Of a stretch of 64,000 bases of DNA, positions 42,917 through 52,962 are shown piece after piece (the first letter of the stretch is position 1; each line of letters opens with the position of its first letter). This DNA comes from Bradyrhizobium diazoefficiens (lineage in GTDB: Bacteria; Pseudomonadota; Alphaproteobacteria; Rhizobiales; Xanthobacteraceae), in the NCBI RefSeq assembly GCF_018131015.1, contig NZ_JAFCJJ010000026.1, positions 1 through 64,000 on the forward strand. Reading direction: 5' to 3'. A model generated the notes under the pieces. That model saw nothing but the letters and a program-made list of their open reading frames with translations, was not told the DNA's origin and made no database searches. Both the position numbers and the translations under genes were made by a program.

Positions 42917-43333
42917 TTACGCCGCCTCGGCTTCCTTCTCCTGCACCGGACCGGAGTCCTGGCCCTTGGCATCGACGTCGCGATCGACGAACTCGATCAC
43001 GGCCATCGGAGCGTTGTCGCCGTAGCGGAAACCGGCCTTGATGATGCGGGTGTAGCCGCCCTGGCGGTCCTTGTAGCGGGTGGCGAGCGTGTCGAACAGC
43101 TTCTTGACCATGTCGACGTCGCGCAGCTCCGAGATCGCCTGGCGGCGCAGCGACAGGCCACCCTTCTTGCCGAGGGTGACGAGCTTCTCCACGATCGGGC
43201 GGAGCTCCTTGGCCTTCGGCAGCGTGGTGACGATCTGCTCGTGCTTGATCAGCGAGGCCGCCATGTTGGCGAACATCGCCTTGCGGTGCTCGGCGGTGCG
43301 ATTGAGCTTCCGATGAACCTTGCCGTGACGCAT
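42917..43333 (-). CDS. rplQ: 50S ribosomal protein L17
   Basis: A 138-residue large-subunit protein. It begins MRHGKVHRKLNRTAEHRKAMF, the invariant L17 start, followed by KELRPIVEKLVTLGKK. The C-terminal extension ends KDSGPVQEKEAEAA-like acidic residues. It is the last gene of the alpha operon and lies downstream of a hairpin-plus-T-run after rpoA (43413-43443). Confidence 0.97.
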   Translation of the reverse strand: MRHGKVHRKLNRTAEHRKAMFANMAASLIKHEQIVTTLPKAKELRPIVEKLVTLGKKGGLSLRRQAISELRDVDMVKKLFDTLATRYKDRQGGYTRIIKAGFRYGDNAPMAVIEFVDRDVDAKGQDSGPVQEKEAEAA

Positions 43334-43412
43334 GTTGCTTATTCCTTGGATTTGAACTGCCGCGATGGTTCGTCGGATCAGTTGCTCAGGTGGGCTGCCT
43401 GCGTTCGCCCAT

Positions 43413-43443
43413 AAAAATCGCGGCCGGACAGGTCCGGCCGCGA
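43413..43443 (-). terminator. Intrinsic terminator-like hairpin between rpoA and rplQ
   Basis: A perfect 12-bp stem, TCGCGGCCGGAC (43418-43429) with its complement at 43432-43443 and a 2-nt loop, is followed on the minus strand by TTTTTAT (43412-43417). It lies 13 nt after rpoA and before rplQ, so it may partly terminate or process the transcript. Confidence 0.8.
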
Positions 43444-43455
43444 CGGTGAAGTCGA

Positions 43456-44487
<1,032 letters not shown>

Positions 44488-44601
44488 ACAGGCCAGTCAA
44501 TTTGACCGTTCAAAATACTGGCGTTGGAGAAAGGCCGCAGAGCATTCGTGCGGCTTCTTGCAAAAGTCGTCGCGGGCGACGGTGGCACCCGCGACCTCGT
44601 A

Positions 44602-44991
44602 TCAAACGCGCCGACGCTTGCGGGGACGGCAGCCGTTGTGCGGGATCGTGGTCACGTCGCGGATCGAGGTGACGGTGAAGCCCGCGGCCTGCAGCGCGCG
44701 CAGCGCCGACTCGCGGCCCGAACCGGGGCCGGCGACCTCGACTTCCAGCGTGCGCATGCCGTGCTCCTGCGCCTTCTTGGACACGTCCTCGGCGGCAACC
44801 TGCGCGGCGTACGGGGTCGACTTGCGCGAGCCCTTGAAGCCCATCGTGCCGGCGGAGGACCAGGCAATCGTGTTGCCCTGCGCGTCGGTGATGGTGATGG
44901 TCGTGTTGTTGAACGACGAGTTCACATGCGCCACGCCGGAGGCGATGTTCTTGCGCTCACGACGGCGAACGCGGGTGGCTTCCTTGCCCAT
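44602..44991 (-). CDS. rpsK: 30S ribosomal protein S11
   Basis: A 129-residue small-subunit platform protein with the conserved HVNSSFNNTTITITDAQGN and GMRTLEVEVAGPGSGRESALRAL blocks and the basic end NGCRPRKRRRV. It lies between rpsM and rpoA in the alpha operon. Two hairpins (44534-44554 and 44569-44595) lie in the gap to rpoA. Confidence 0.98.
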   Translation of the reverse strand: MGKEATRVRRRERKNIASGVAHVNSSFNNTTITITDAQGNTIAWSSAGTMGFKGSRKSTPYAAQVAAEDVSKKAQEHGMRTLEVEVAGPGSGRESALRALQAAGFTVTSIRDVTTIPHNGCRPRKRRRV

Positions 44992-45114
44992 TGAGTACCT
45001 TTCCTGGAGATCTCAAACGCCGCCGTAATGCCAGCGGCTACACCTGTGGAACGAAAAGCGCGTGGCGAACGGGTCATCCCCTCTTCGCCACACGCCGTGA
45101 TCGGATTCGAAAAC

Positions 45115-45483
45115 TTACTTCTTCTTGCCGGCGATGGCCTTCGCCGGACCCTTGCGCGTACGCGCATTGGTGTGGGTCCGCTGACCGCGCACCGGCAGGC
45201 CGCGACGATGACGCAGGCCGCGATAGCAGCCGAGGTCCATCAGACGCTTGATGTTGATGCCGACCTCACGACGCAGGTCGCCCTCGACGAGATAGTCGCG
45301 GTCGATGACTTCGCGGATCTGCAGCACTTCCGCGTCGCTGAGCTGACTGACGCGACGATCCTCGGGGATCTTCACCTTCTCGATGATGTCACCGGCGATC
45401 TTCGGGCCGATGCCATGGATGTACTGGAGCGCGATCAGCACGCGCTTGTTGGTCGGAATGTTCACGCCGGCAATACGGGCCAC
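45115..45483 (-). CDS. rpsM: 30S ribosomal protein S13
   Basis: A 122-residue protein of the 30S head that touches tRNA and the 50S bridge. It begins MARIAGVNIPTNKRVLIALQYIHGIG and ends RTHTNARTRKGPAKAIAGKKK, the basic tail that contacts P-site tRNA. A stem GTGGCGAA/TTCGCCAC (45062-45091) lies in the gap to rpsK. Confidence 0.98.
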   Translation of the reverse strand: MARIAGVNIPTNKRVLIALQYIHGIGPKIAGDIIEKVKIPEDRRVSQLSDAEVLQIREVIDRDYLVEGDLRREVGINIKRLMDLGCYRGLRHRRGLPVRGQRTHTNARTRKGPAKAIAGKKK

Positions 45484-45670
45484 GGCCTTCTCTCCTGTTG
45501 CCGATCCCTCGTCAGGAACCGGGCTTTAAGTGCTTGGTTTCTCGGGCAGGTGTCCGCAAACGCGAACACGACGCCCACCCCTGGTCTTCCTGGGGCCCGG
45601 CATCGTTTGAAACTATCCGACTTGGATGCGGGGCTTATTAAGGGATTCAGGGGGCTTTCGTCAACCGCCG

Positions 45671-46525
45671 CTAGCGCTTGGCTCGCTTTTTCGTGACCTT
45701 TTTTGCGGCCTTTTTGGTACCCTTTTTGACCGCCTTCCTGGCGGTCTTTTTGGCCCCCTTCTTGCCGACTTTCTTGCCGGTTTTCTTGGCCGCCTTCTGG
45801 GCACCCTTCACGGCCTTCTTGCCAGTCTTTTTCGCGGTTTTGGCCGGTTTAGCGGCCTTTTTGGCTGCTTTCGCCGGCTTTTTGGTCGTTTTCGTCGCCG
45901 CCTTGGCCGCGCTTCGGGCATGCGTCCTGGGCTCGACCGCTCCGAGCGCCAGGAGCTGGCGGTGGATGGCGCCGGTGACCTCGTCGATGGCCATCATACC
46001 GTCGATGGTGGAGAGCTTGCGCCGCTCGGAATAGTAGTGAATCAGCGGTTCCGTCTGGCTGCGGTAGCTGGCGAGTCGCTTGGTCAGGACCTCCGGGGTG
46101 TCGTCGACCCGGACCTCCTCCCCGCGCTCCCGCATCTGGGCGACGCGAGTCTCGACGCGGGAGAGCAGCGCGCTCTCGTTGACACGGAGCTCGACCACGG
46201 CGTCGAGCTTCAGCCGCTTGTGCCGGAGCAGATCATCCAGCGCCTCCGCCTGCGGCACCGTGCGGGGGAAGCCGTCCAGGATGAAGCCATTTTTGGCGTC
46301 GGGCTGGTCGATCCGGTCCGAGATGATTCCGACGACGACCTCGTCGGGCACGAGCCCGCCGCTGGCCATGATCTCCTTGGCCTTCAGGCCGACCGGCGTC
46401 CCCGCCGCAACAGCTGCGCGCAACATCTCGCCGGTCGAGAGCTGGACGATGCCATAGCGCTGCACCAGCCGCTGCGCCTGGGTCCCCTTGCCTGACCCCG
46501 GCGGTCCCAGAAGGATAATTCTCAT
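45671..46525 (-). CDS. adk: Adenylate kinase with long Lys/Ala-rich C-terminal tail
   Basis: A 284-residue protein. Residues 1-200 are a short-type (no zinc/LID insertion) adenylate kinase: GPPGSGKGTQ (7-16), STGEMLRAAV, GFILDGFPRT (80-89) and DDTPEVLTKRL. It interconverts ATP+AMP and 2 ADP. Residues about 201-284 are an extra tail made almost only of Lys, Ala, Thr and Gly (AAKKTGKKVGKKGAKKTARK), like histone-H1-type or HU tails, which may bind nucleic acid. The start MRIILLG at 46525 is certain; a longer frame is a shadow. It lies between secY and rpsM as usual in alphaproteobacteria. Confidence 0.93.
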   Translation of the reverse strand: MRIILLGPPGSGKGTQAQRLVQRYGIVQLSTGEMLRAAVAAGTPVGLKAKEIMASGGLVPDEVVVGIISDRIDQPDAKNGFILDGFPRTVPQAEALDDLLRHKRLKLDAVVELRVNESALLSRVETRVAQMRERGEEVRVDDTPEVLTKRLASYRSQTEPLIHYYSERRKLSTIDGMMAIDEVTGAIHRQLLALGAVEPRTHARSAAKAATKTTKKPAKAAKKAAKPAKTAKKTGKKAVKGAQKAAKKTGKKVGKKGAKKTARKAVKKGTKKAAKKVTKKRAKR

Positions 46526-46790
46526 TGGCGTACGCCCCCCGGATTGGTGAGCGATAGGTCGCGCACCTGTGTTTGAAGATCGAGAATAGTGCAAACCACA
46601 ATCGGCCCCGCGCCGCTACCCATATCATGGGGTGCGGGCGCAGGGCGCCAAGAAAGCTTGTGAAATCAGCGTTCGCGTCGCAACCGGGACAGCCCTACCC
46701 GATGTGATCGGATAGCCATCGCTGCGCGTGACGAGCGCCGTGCCGTTGTGTGCGCGGCGAATCGCCGGCGCGGCGTTCGCAGGCCGCGCC

Positions 46791-48122
46791 TTAGCGGCGG
46801 CGGCCGCGCAGCTTCGACTTGCGGATCAGGCCTTCGTACTGATGGGCCAGCAGATAGCCCTGCACCTGCGCCACCGTGTCCATGGTGACGCTGACGACGA
46901 TCAGCAGCGAGGTGCCGCCGAAATAGAACGGTACCGAAGCGTAGGAGATCAGGATCTCCGGGATCAGGCAGACGATCGCGAGGTAGATCGCACCGATCAC
47001 GGTGATGCGCGACAGCACGTAGTCGATATATTCGGCCGTGCGCTCACCCGGACGGATGCCCGGAATGAAGCCGCCGTGCTTCTTCAGATTGTCCGCGGTC
47101 TCGGTCGGGTTGAACACGATCGCGGTGTAGAAGAACGCGAAGAACACGATCAGCGCGAGATACAGGAACAGGAACAGCGGGCGGCCGTGGCCGAGCTGGG
47201 TCGTGATCCACTGGAACCACTCCGGACCCGCGCCCGCGTTGAAGTTCGCGACCGTGGTCGGCAGCAGCAGCAGCGAGGACGCGAAGATCGGCGGGATCAC
47301 GCCCGAGGTGTTGAGCTTGAGCGGCAGATGCGAGGACTGGCCCTCGAACATCTTGTTGCCGACCTGGCGCTTCGGATACTGGATCAGCAGCCGGCGCTGT
47401 GCGCGCTCGATGAACACGATGAAGGCGATCACGGCGACCGCCATCACGATGACGACGAGAATGAGGCCGGTCGACATCGCGCCCTGGCGGCCGAGCTCGA
47501 GCATGTTGGCGAGCGCCGCCGGAAGCTCGGCGACGATGCCGGACAGGATGATCAGCGAGATGCCGTTGCCGATGCCGCGCGAGGTGATCTGCTCGCCGAG
47601 CCACATCAGGAACATGGTGCCGCCGGTGAGCGTGATCGCGGTGGAGAGGCGGAAGAACAGGCCGGGGTCGCTGACGACGTTGCCGGCGCCTTCGAGACCG
47701 ACCGCGATGCCATAGGACTGGAACGCGGCCAGGATCACGGTGAGATAGCGGGTGTACTGGTTCAGCGTCTTGCGGCCCGCCTCACCCTCCTTCTTCAGCG
47801 CCTCGAGCTGCGGCGAGACGGTGGTGAGGAGCTGGATGATGATCGATGCCGAGATGTACGGCATGATGTTCAGCGCGAAGATCGCCATGCGGTGAATGCC
47901 GCCGCCGGCGAACATGTTGAACATGCCGAGGATGCCGCCGGCCTGCGACTTGAACACCTGCTCCCAGATGTTGGGGTCGATGCCTGGCAGCGGAATGTAG
48001 GTTCCGAGCCGGTAGACCAGCAGCGCACCCAGGGTGAACCAGATGCGCTTCTTCAGCTCGTCGGCCTTGGCGAACGCGCCGAAATTGAGATTGGCTGCCA
48101 GTTGTTCCGCTGCAGAGACCAT
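46791..48122 (-). CDS. secY: Preprotein translocase subunit SecY
   Basis: A 443-residue ten-helix membrane channel through which Sec substrates cross or enter the inner membrane. Visible: FTLGALLVYRLGTYIPLPGIDPNIWEQ (helix 1), the plug region near MFAGGGIHRMAIFALNIMPYISASII, and the C-terminal cytoplasmic GFIPGIRPGERTAEYIDYVLSRIT. Length is normal. A 265-bp gap without genes separates it from adk. Confidence 0.97.
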   Translation of the reverse strand: MVSAAEQLAANLNFGAFAKADELKKRIWFTLGALLVYRLGTYIPLPGIDPNIWEQVFKSQAGGILGMFNMFAGGGIHRMAIFALNIMPYISASIIIQLLTTVSPQLEALKKEGEAGRKTLNQYTRYLTVILAAFQSYGIAVGLEGAGNVVSDPGLFFRLSTAITLTGGTMFLMWLGEQITSRGIGNGISLIILSGIVAELPAALANMLELGRQGAMSTGLILVVIVMAVAVIAFIVFIERAQRRLLIQYPKRQVGNKMFEGQSSHLPLKLNTSGVIPPIFASSLLLLPTTVANFNAGAGPEWFQWITTQLGHGRPLFLFLYLALIVFFAFFYTAIVFNPTETADNLKKHGGFIPGIRPGERTAEYIDYVLSRITVIGAIYLAIVCLIPEILISYASVPFYFGGTSLLIVVSVTMDTVAQVQGYLLAHQYEGLIRKSKLRGRRR

Positions 48123-48272
48123 ATTGGACTTTCTCCCGCCGCCTGTTGCGCCGTCATGCCCGCGGCCGGGCTACTTGAGAGCGGACGCCGGACATTATCT
48201 GGGGCTCGGCTTCGATAAGTCCACGTCCCGCATGCGTAAAGGCCCGCGAGCCGCGGGCCAATGACGCAGATG

Positions 48273-48758
48273 TTACGCCGCCTCGCCTTCTTCCTTGGGC
48301 AGCGCGAGGATCTTGACCGAGCCGCCAGCCTTCTCGACCGCCGCGATCGCGGACTTCGAGGCGCCGTGCACCTCGATGTTGAGCTTGGACTTGAGCTCGC
48401 CGCGGCCGAGCAGCCGCAGGCCGGCCTTGGCGCGGCGCAGCACGCCGCCCTTCACCAGAGCCTCGACGTTCACAACGCTGCCGGCGTCGATCTTCTTGGC
48501 ATCGACCGCTTCCTGGAGCCGGTCGAGATTGATCTCGGCGAACTCGACGCGGAAGATGTTGTTGAAGCCGCGCTTGGGCAGACGGCGATGCATCGGCATC
48601 TGGCCGCCTTCGAAACCCTTGATGCGCACGCCCGAACGCGCGGTCTGGCCCTTGCCGCCGCGGCCGGACTGCTTGCCCTTGCCCGATCCGATGCCGCGGC
48701 CGACGCGCATGCGCTTCTTGCGCGAGCCGGCGTTGTCGGCGATATCGCTGAGCTTCAT
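48273..48758 (-). CDS. rplO: 50S ribosomal protein L15
   Basis: A 161-residue large-subunit protein. It begins MKLSDIADNAGSRKKRMRVGRGIGSGKGKQSGRGGKGQTARSG, the Gly/Lys-rich rRNA-binding N-terminus, followed by GFEGGQMPMHRRLPKRGFNN. It is the next-to-last gene of the spc cluster before secY. Confidence 0.98.
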   Translation of the reverse strand: MKLSDIADNAGSRKKRMRVGRGIGSGKGKQSGRGGKGQTARSGVRIKGFEGGQMPMHRRLPKRGFNNIFRVEFAEINLDRLQEAVDAKKIDAGSVVNVEALVKGGVLRRAKAGLRLLGRGELKSKLNIEVHGASKSAIAAVEKAGGSVKILALPKEEGEAA

Positions 48759-48778
48759 CGCCCTTCTCCTTGTGTCTT

Positions 48779-48827
48779 GCGCATGATCCGGTCCGAAAAC
48801 CGGTGTCCACTTTTCGGGATCATGCGC
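48779..48827. repeat. Palindromic dispersed repeat inside the spc operon
   Basis: GCGCATGATCC (48779-48789) and GGATCATGCGC (48817-48827) are exact complements with 27 nt between them; an inner CCGGT/ACCGG pair sits in the spacer. The GCATGATC...CGAAAA...CGGGATCATGC type is a familiar intergenic repeat of Bradyrhizobium and relatives (recalled). It fills almost the whole gap between rpmD and rplO. Confidence 0.85.
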
Positions 48828-48833
48828 CCTGTT

Positions 48834-49028
48834 TTACTTCTCGTCGACGATGCGGACGAGATGGTGAACCTTCTCGATCATGCCGCGCACCGCCGGGGTA
48901 TCCGGCAATTCGCTGGTGCGGCCGATCTTGTTGAGCTTGAGCCCGATCAGCGTCGAACGCTGCGAGTGATGGCGGCGGATCGCGCTGCCGGTCTGCTCGA
49001 GCTTGATCGTCTTGGCGGCCTTGGCCAT
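48834..49028 (-). CDS. rpmD: 50S ribosomal protein L30
   Basis: A 64-residue protein with the L30 core: IKLEQTGSAIRRHHSQRSTLIGLKLNKIGRTSELPDTPAVRGMIEKVHHLVRI. Normal length for proteobacteria. It follows rpsE with a 24-nt gap. Confidence 0.97.
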   Translation of the reverse strand: MAKAAKTIKLEQTGSAIRRHHSQRSTLIGLKLNKIGRTSELPDTPAVRGMIEKVHHLVRIVDEK

Positions 49029-49052
49029 GGGAGTCTACTCCGAAAGCTTCCG

Positions 49053-49649
49053 TTAGTCGGCAGCCGCCTCGGCATCGCCGCCGATACGGCGGGACTGCAG
49101 AGTGGACACCTTGATGTTGCGGCGGGCTGCGACCGAACGCGGCGAATCCTGGTGCTTCAACGCGTCGAAGGTCGCGCGCACCATGTTGTACGGGTTCGAC
49201 GAGCCGATCGACTTCGCCACCACGTCCTGGACGCCGAGCGTCTCGAACACGGCGCGCATCGGACCGCCGGCGATGATGCCGGTACCGGCCGGGGCGGCAC
49301 GCAGGTAGACACGGCCCGCGCCATGACGGCCGGCGATGTCGTGATGAAGCGTGCGGCCCTCGCGCAGCGAGACCCGGGTCAGGTTGCGCTTGGCGGACTC
49401 GGTCGCTTTCCGGATCGCCTCAGGCACCTCGCGCGCCTTGCCGTGACCGAAGCCGGCGCGGCCCTTCTGATCGCCGATCACGACCAGCGCTGCGAAACCG
49501 AAGCGCTTGCCGCCCTTGACGACCTTGGCCACGCGATTGATGTGGACGAGCTTGTCGACGAACTCGCTGTCGCGCTCCTCGCGCTCCTTGCGCTCACGTC
49601 CGCCGCCGCGTTGATCGCGTCCACCACGTTGTTCGCGTTCAGCTACCAT
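49053..49649 (-). CDS. rpsE: 30S ribosomal protein S5
   Basis: A 198-residue small-subunit protein involved in decoding fidelity. An Arg/Gly-rich N-terminus (EREQRGGRDQRGGGRERKERE) precedes the S5 domain: LVHINRVAKVVKGGKRFGFAALVVIGDQKGRAGFGHGKAREVPEAI. The N-terminal extension is longer than in E. coli, as in other alphaproteobacteria. Confidence 0.97.
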   Translation of the reverse strand: MVAEREQRGGRDQRGGGRERKEREERDSEFVDKLVHINRVAKVVKGGKRFGFAALVVIGDQKGRAGFGHGKAREVPEAIRKATESAKRNLTRVSLREGRTLHHDIAGRHGAGRVYLRAAPAGTGIIAGGPMRAVFETLGVQDVVAKSIGSSNPYNMVRATFDALKHQDSPRSVAARRNIKVSTLQSRRIGGDAEAAAD

Positions 49650-49696
49650 GGTTTTTCCAATCCTTCAGAGGCTTACGCCTCAATCCTCAAATTCCG

Positions 49697-50059
49697 TTAG
49701 AAGCTCAGCCCGCTCTCACGCGCGGCGTCGGCAAGAGCCTTGACGCGCCCGTGGTAGAGGTAGCTGCCGCGATCGAACACGACTTCCTTGACGCCCTTCT
49801 CGGCGGCGCGCTGGGCCAGCAGCTTGCCGACCGCCTTCGCAGCATCGATGTCGGCGCCGGTCTTGCCGCCGTCGCGCATCGACTTCTCGAGCGACGAGGC
49901 GGAGGCCAGCGTCTCGCCCTTCAGGTCGTCGATGACCTGGGCGTAGATGTGCTTGGACGAGCGGAACACCGACAGGCGCGGGCGGCCACCACCGGAGCGG
50001 CGCAGCTTCAGCCGCACACTCCGCTTGCGCCGGGCATTCGTAACCTTGGCTTTGGACAT
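49697..50059 (-). CDS. rplR: 50S ribosomal protein L18
   Basis: A 120-residue 5S-rRNA-binding protein: a basic N-terminus (TNARRKRSVRLKLRRSGGGRPRLSVFRSSKHIYAQVIDD) and the end YLYHGRVKALADAARESGLSF. Normal length and position between rplF and rpsE. Confidence 0.98.
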   Translation of the reverse strand: MSKAKVTNARRKRSVRLKLRRSGGGRPRLSVFRSSKHIYAQVIDDLKGETLASASSLEKSMRDGGKTGADIDAAKAVGKLLAQRAAEKGVKEVVFDRGSYLYHGRVKALADAARESGLSF

Positions 50060-50070
50060 GACCCGCTCCG

Positions 50071-50604
50071 TTACTTCTTCTTGCCTTCCTTGCGGAAGAT
50101 GAATTCGCCAGCATACTTCACGCCCTTGCCCTTGTAGGGCTCCGGCGGGCGATATGAGCGGATTTCGGCCGCGACCTGGCCGACGCGCTGGATGTCGCTG
50201 CCCGTCACCGTGATCTCGGTCGGCTTCGGCACCGTGATCGTGATCCCTTCCGGGATCTGGTAGACCACATCGTGGCTGTAGCCGAGCGCGAGCTGCAGGT
50301 TCTTGCCCTGCATCGCGGCGCGGTAACCGACGCCGGTGATCTCGAGCTTCTTCTCGAAGCCCTTGGTGACGCCTTCGACCAGATTCGCGACCTGGGCGCG
50401 AGCGGTGCCGTACAACGCCCGCGCGCGATTGGTCTCGGTCCGGGGGTTCACCTTGACCTGGCCGTTCTCGAGCTTCACCTCGACGTCGTCATGGACGACG
50501 AACTGAAGCTGGCCCTTCGGCCCCTTCATCTTGACGGTCTGCCCATCGACGGTCGCGGTCACACCCGACGGAACCGCCACAGGCCTTTTGCCAACACGTG
50601 ACAT
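50071..50604 (-). CDS. rplF: 50S ribosomal protein L6
   Basis: A 177-residue protein near the factor-binding site of the 50S subunit. MSRVGKRPVAVPSGVTATVDGQTVKMKGPKGQL and the closing RPPEPYKGKGVKYAGEFIFRKEGKKK are diagnostic. Confidence 0.98.
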   Translation of the reverse strand: MSRVGKRPVAVPSGVTATVDGQTVKMKGPKGQLQFVVHDDVEVKLENGQVKVNPRTETNRARALYGTARAQVANLVEGVTKGFEKKLEITGVGYRAAMQGKNLQLALGYSHDVVYQIPEGITITVPKPTEITVTGSDIQRVGQVAAEIRSYRPPEPYKGKGVKYAGEFIFRKEGKKK

Positions 50605-50620
50605 GGATCAAAAATCCTTC

Positions 50621-51019
50621 TCAGAACACCGTGAAGAGGACTTCACCGCCCACATTCGCGTCGCGCGCGCTGTGGTCGGCCATGATCCCCTTCGGCGTCG
50701 ACAACACCGAAATGCCGAGCCCGTTGTTGACCCGCGGCAGGTTCTTCACCGAGGCGTAGACGCGACGCCCGGGCTTGGAAACGCGCTCGATCTCGCGGAT
50801 GACGGGCTCGCCGTCGAAATACTTCAGCTCGATCTCGATCTCGCTGCGGCCCGAGGGATGCTCGAGCGTGGCGTAACCACGGATGTAGCCCTCGGACTTG
50901 AGCACCTCGAGCACGTTCTCGCGCATCTTGGAGCCAGGCGTGGAGACCTTGGTCTTCGAGCGCATCTGCGCGTTGCGGATGCGGGTGATCAGATCGCTGA
51001 TTGGATCGTGCGTAGACAT
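50621..51019 (-). CDS. rpsH: 30S ribosomal protein S8
   Basis: A 132-residue 16S-rRNA-binding protein that in many bacteria also represses the spc operon. It begins DPISDLITRIRNAQMR and ends GISVLSTPKGIMADHSARDANVGGEVLFTVF, the conserved S8 C-terminus. Confidence 0.98.
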   Translation of the reverse strand: MSTHDPISDLITRIRNAQMRSKTKVSTPGSKMRENVLEVLKSEGYIRGYATLEHPSGRSEIEIELKYFDGEPVIREIERVSKPGRRVYASVKNLPRVNNGLGISVLSTPKGIMADHSARDANVGGEVLFTVF

Positions 51020-51032
51020 CTAACGACCCTCC

Positions 51033-51338
51033 TTACCAGCTGGACTTCACGAGGCCCGGGACCATGCCCTTGGAGCCAAGTTCGCGCAGCGCGATACGGG
51101 ACAGCTTGTTCTTGCGGTAGTTGGAGCGGGGACGGCCCGACAGCTCGCAACGCAGGCGGATGCGGGTCGCCGACGAGTTGCGCGGCATTTCCGCAAGCTT
51201 CAGGGTCGCGGCGAAACGCTCCTCCATCGGCAGCTTCTTGTCGGCGATGATCGCCTTCAACCGCTCGCGCTTGGCGGCGGCGTTCTTCACCATCCGCTTG
51301 CGCCGGTTGTTCTTCTCGACTGAACTCTTCTTTGCCAT
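51033..51338 (-). CDS. rpsN: 30S ribosomal protein S14 (zinc-free type)
   Basis: A 101-residue protein of the long, cysteine-free (non-zinc) S14 class: MAKKSSVEKNNRRKRMVKN...LAEMPRNSSATRIRLRCELSGRPRSNYRKNKLSRIALRELG. The single Cys does not form a CxxC zinc site. Confidence 0.98.
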   Translation of the reverse strand: MAKKSSVEKNNRRKRMVKNAAAKRERLKAIIADKKLPMEERFAATLKLAEMPRNSSATRIRLRCELSGRPRSNYRKNKLSRIALRELGSKGMVPGLVKSSW

Positions 51339-51384
51339 GCTTGGCTCCTGGGTATCCGCGTTTGAGAGGCTTTAAGTCAGCGTC

Positions 51385-51934
<550 letters not shown>

Positions 51935-51942
<8 letters not shown>

Positions 51943-52249
51943 CGATCTCAGCTCCCGAGCTCTTGGCGATGCGAACCTTCTTGCCGTCCGCCAGAATCTT
52001 GAATCCGACGCGGGTCGGCTTTCCGTCCTTGCCGACATACGCGATGTTGGACAGTTGGATCGGCGCCTCTTTCGAGATGATGCCGCCCTCCTGGGCCTGC
52101 GTCTGCTTCTGATGACGCTTGACCATGTTGATGCCGCGCACCAGCGCCGTGCCGGCGTCCGGGCGCACCTCGAACACCTCGCCGGTGCGGCCCTTGTCGC
52201 GACCGGTCAGCACGACGACCTTGTCGCCCTTGCGGATCTTCGCAGCCAT
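51935..52249 (-). CDS. rplX: 50S ribosomal protein L24
   Basis: A 104-residue assembly-initiator protein with a KOW motif: KIRKGDKVVVLTGRDKGRTGEVFEVRPDAGTALVRGINMVKRHQKQT. The start ATG at 52249 shares one base with the rplN stop (TGATG), so the two are translationally coupled. The longer reading frame upstream is not used. Confidence 0.96.
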
Positions 52250-52617
52250 CACAGCACCTCCGGCGCGAGCGAGATGATCTTCATGTGGTTCTTGGCGCGC
52301 AGCTCGCGCGGCACGGGCCCGAAGATACGGGTGCCGACCGGCTCGGCCTGGTTGTTGATCAGGACGGCGGCGTTGCGGTCGAACCGGATGACCGAGCCGT
52401 CGGCGCGGCGGATATCCTTGCGGACACGCACCACGACGGCCTTCATCACGTCGCCCTTCTTCACCTTGCCACGCGGAATCGCTTCCTTGATCGAGACGAC
52501 GATGATGTCGCCGATGGTGGCATAGCGGCGCTTGGAACCTCCGAGCACCTTGATACACATGACACGGCGTGCGCCAGAATTGTCGGCCACGTCGAGGTTG
52601 GTCTGCATCTGAATCAT
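52249..52617 (-). CDS. rplN: 50S ribosomal protein L14
   Basis: A 122-residue protein at the subunit interface: MIQMQTNLDVADNSGARRVMCIKVLGGSKRRYATIGDIIVVSIKEAIPRGKVKKG, diagnostic of L14. Length normal. Confidence 0.98.
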   Translation of the reverse strand: MIQMQTNLDVADNSGARRVMCIKVLGGSKRRYATIGDIIVVSIKEAIPRGKVKKGDVMKAVVVRVRKDIRRADGSVIRFDRNAAVLINNQAEPVGTRIFGPVPRELRAKNHMKIISLAPEVL

Positions 52618-52701
52618 TGATGCACCTCGTCCTCTTTCTCTTTGCGCCAGCCTAGCCGGCGCTCAACATTTCCCTGAATTCAGTCGGCCAAGGCCAACAG
52701 A

Positions 52702-52950
52702 TCAGGCGCTTTTCTTGTGCTCGCCCCGGATCACGACCCAGCGCTTCAGCTTCGAAATCGGCTTCGATTCCTCGATCCACACCACGTCACCCGGCTTGAA
52801 CTGGTTGTTCTCGTCGTGCGCGTGATAGTTCTTCGAACGGCGGATCGTCTTCTTGTAGATCGGGTGCGTGAAGCGGCGATCCACCCGCACCACGATGGTC
52901 TTGGCTTGCTTGTCGCTGACGACCACGCCCTGCAAAGTACGTTTCGGCAT
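52702..52950 (-). CDS. rpsQ: 30S ribosomal protein S17
   Basis: An 82-residue OB-fold protein needed early in 30S assembly: MPKRTLQGVVVSDKQAKTIVVRVDRRFTHPIYKKTIRRSKNYHAHDENN and GDVVWIEESKPISKLKRW. Confidence 0.98.
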   Translation of the reverse strand: MPKRTLQGVVVSDKQAKTIVVRVDRRFTHPIYKKTIRRSKNYHAHDENNQFKPGDVVWIEESKPISKLKRWVVIRGEHKKSA

Positions 52951-52962
52951 CTTCGTAGCCTC

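Noticed and set aside
45062..45091. Terminator between rpsM and rpsK
   Set aside because: An 8-bp stem with a long loop and only TTTT some bases away; too weak to call, noted under the rpoA-rplQ finding.
46728..48218. 496-codon plus-strand frame opposite secY
   Set aside because: Composition is a mirror of the SecY gene and it lacks any recognisable domain or ribosome site.
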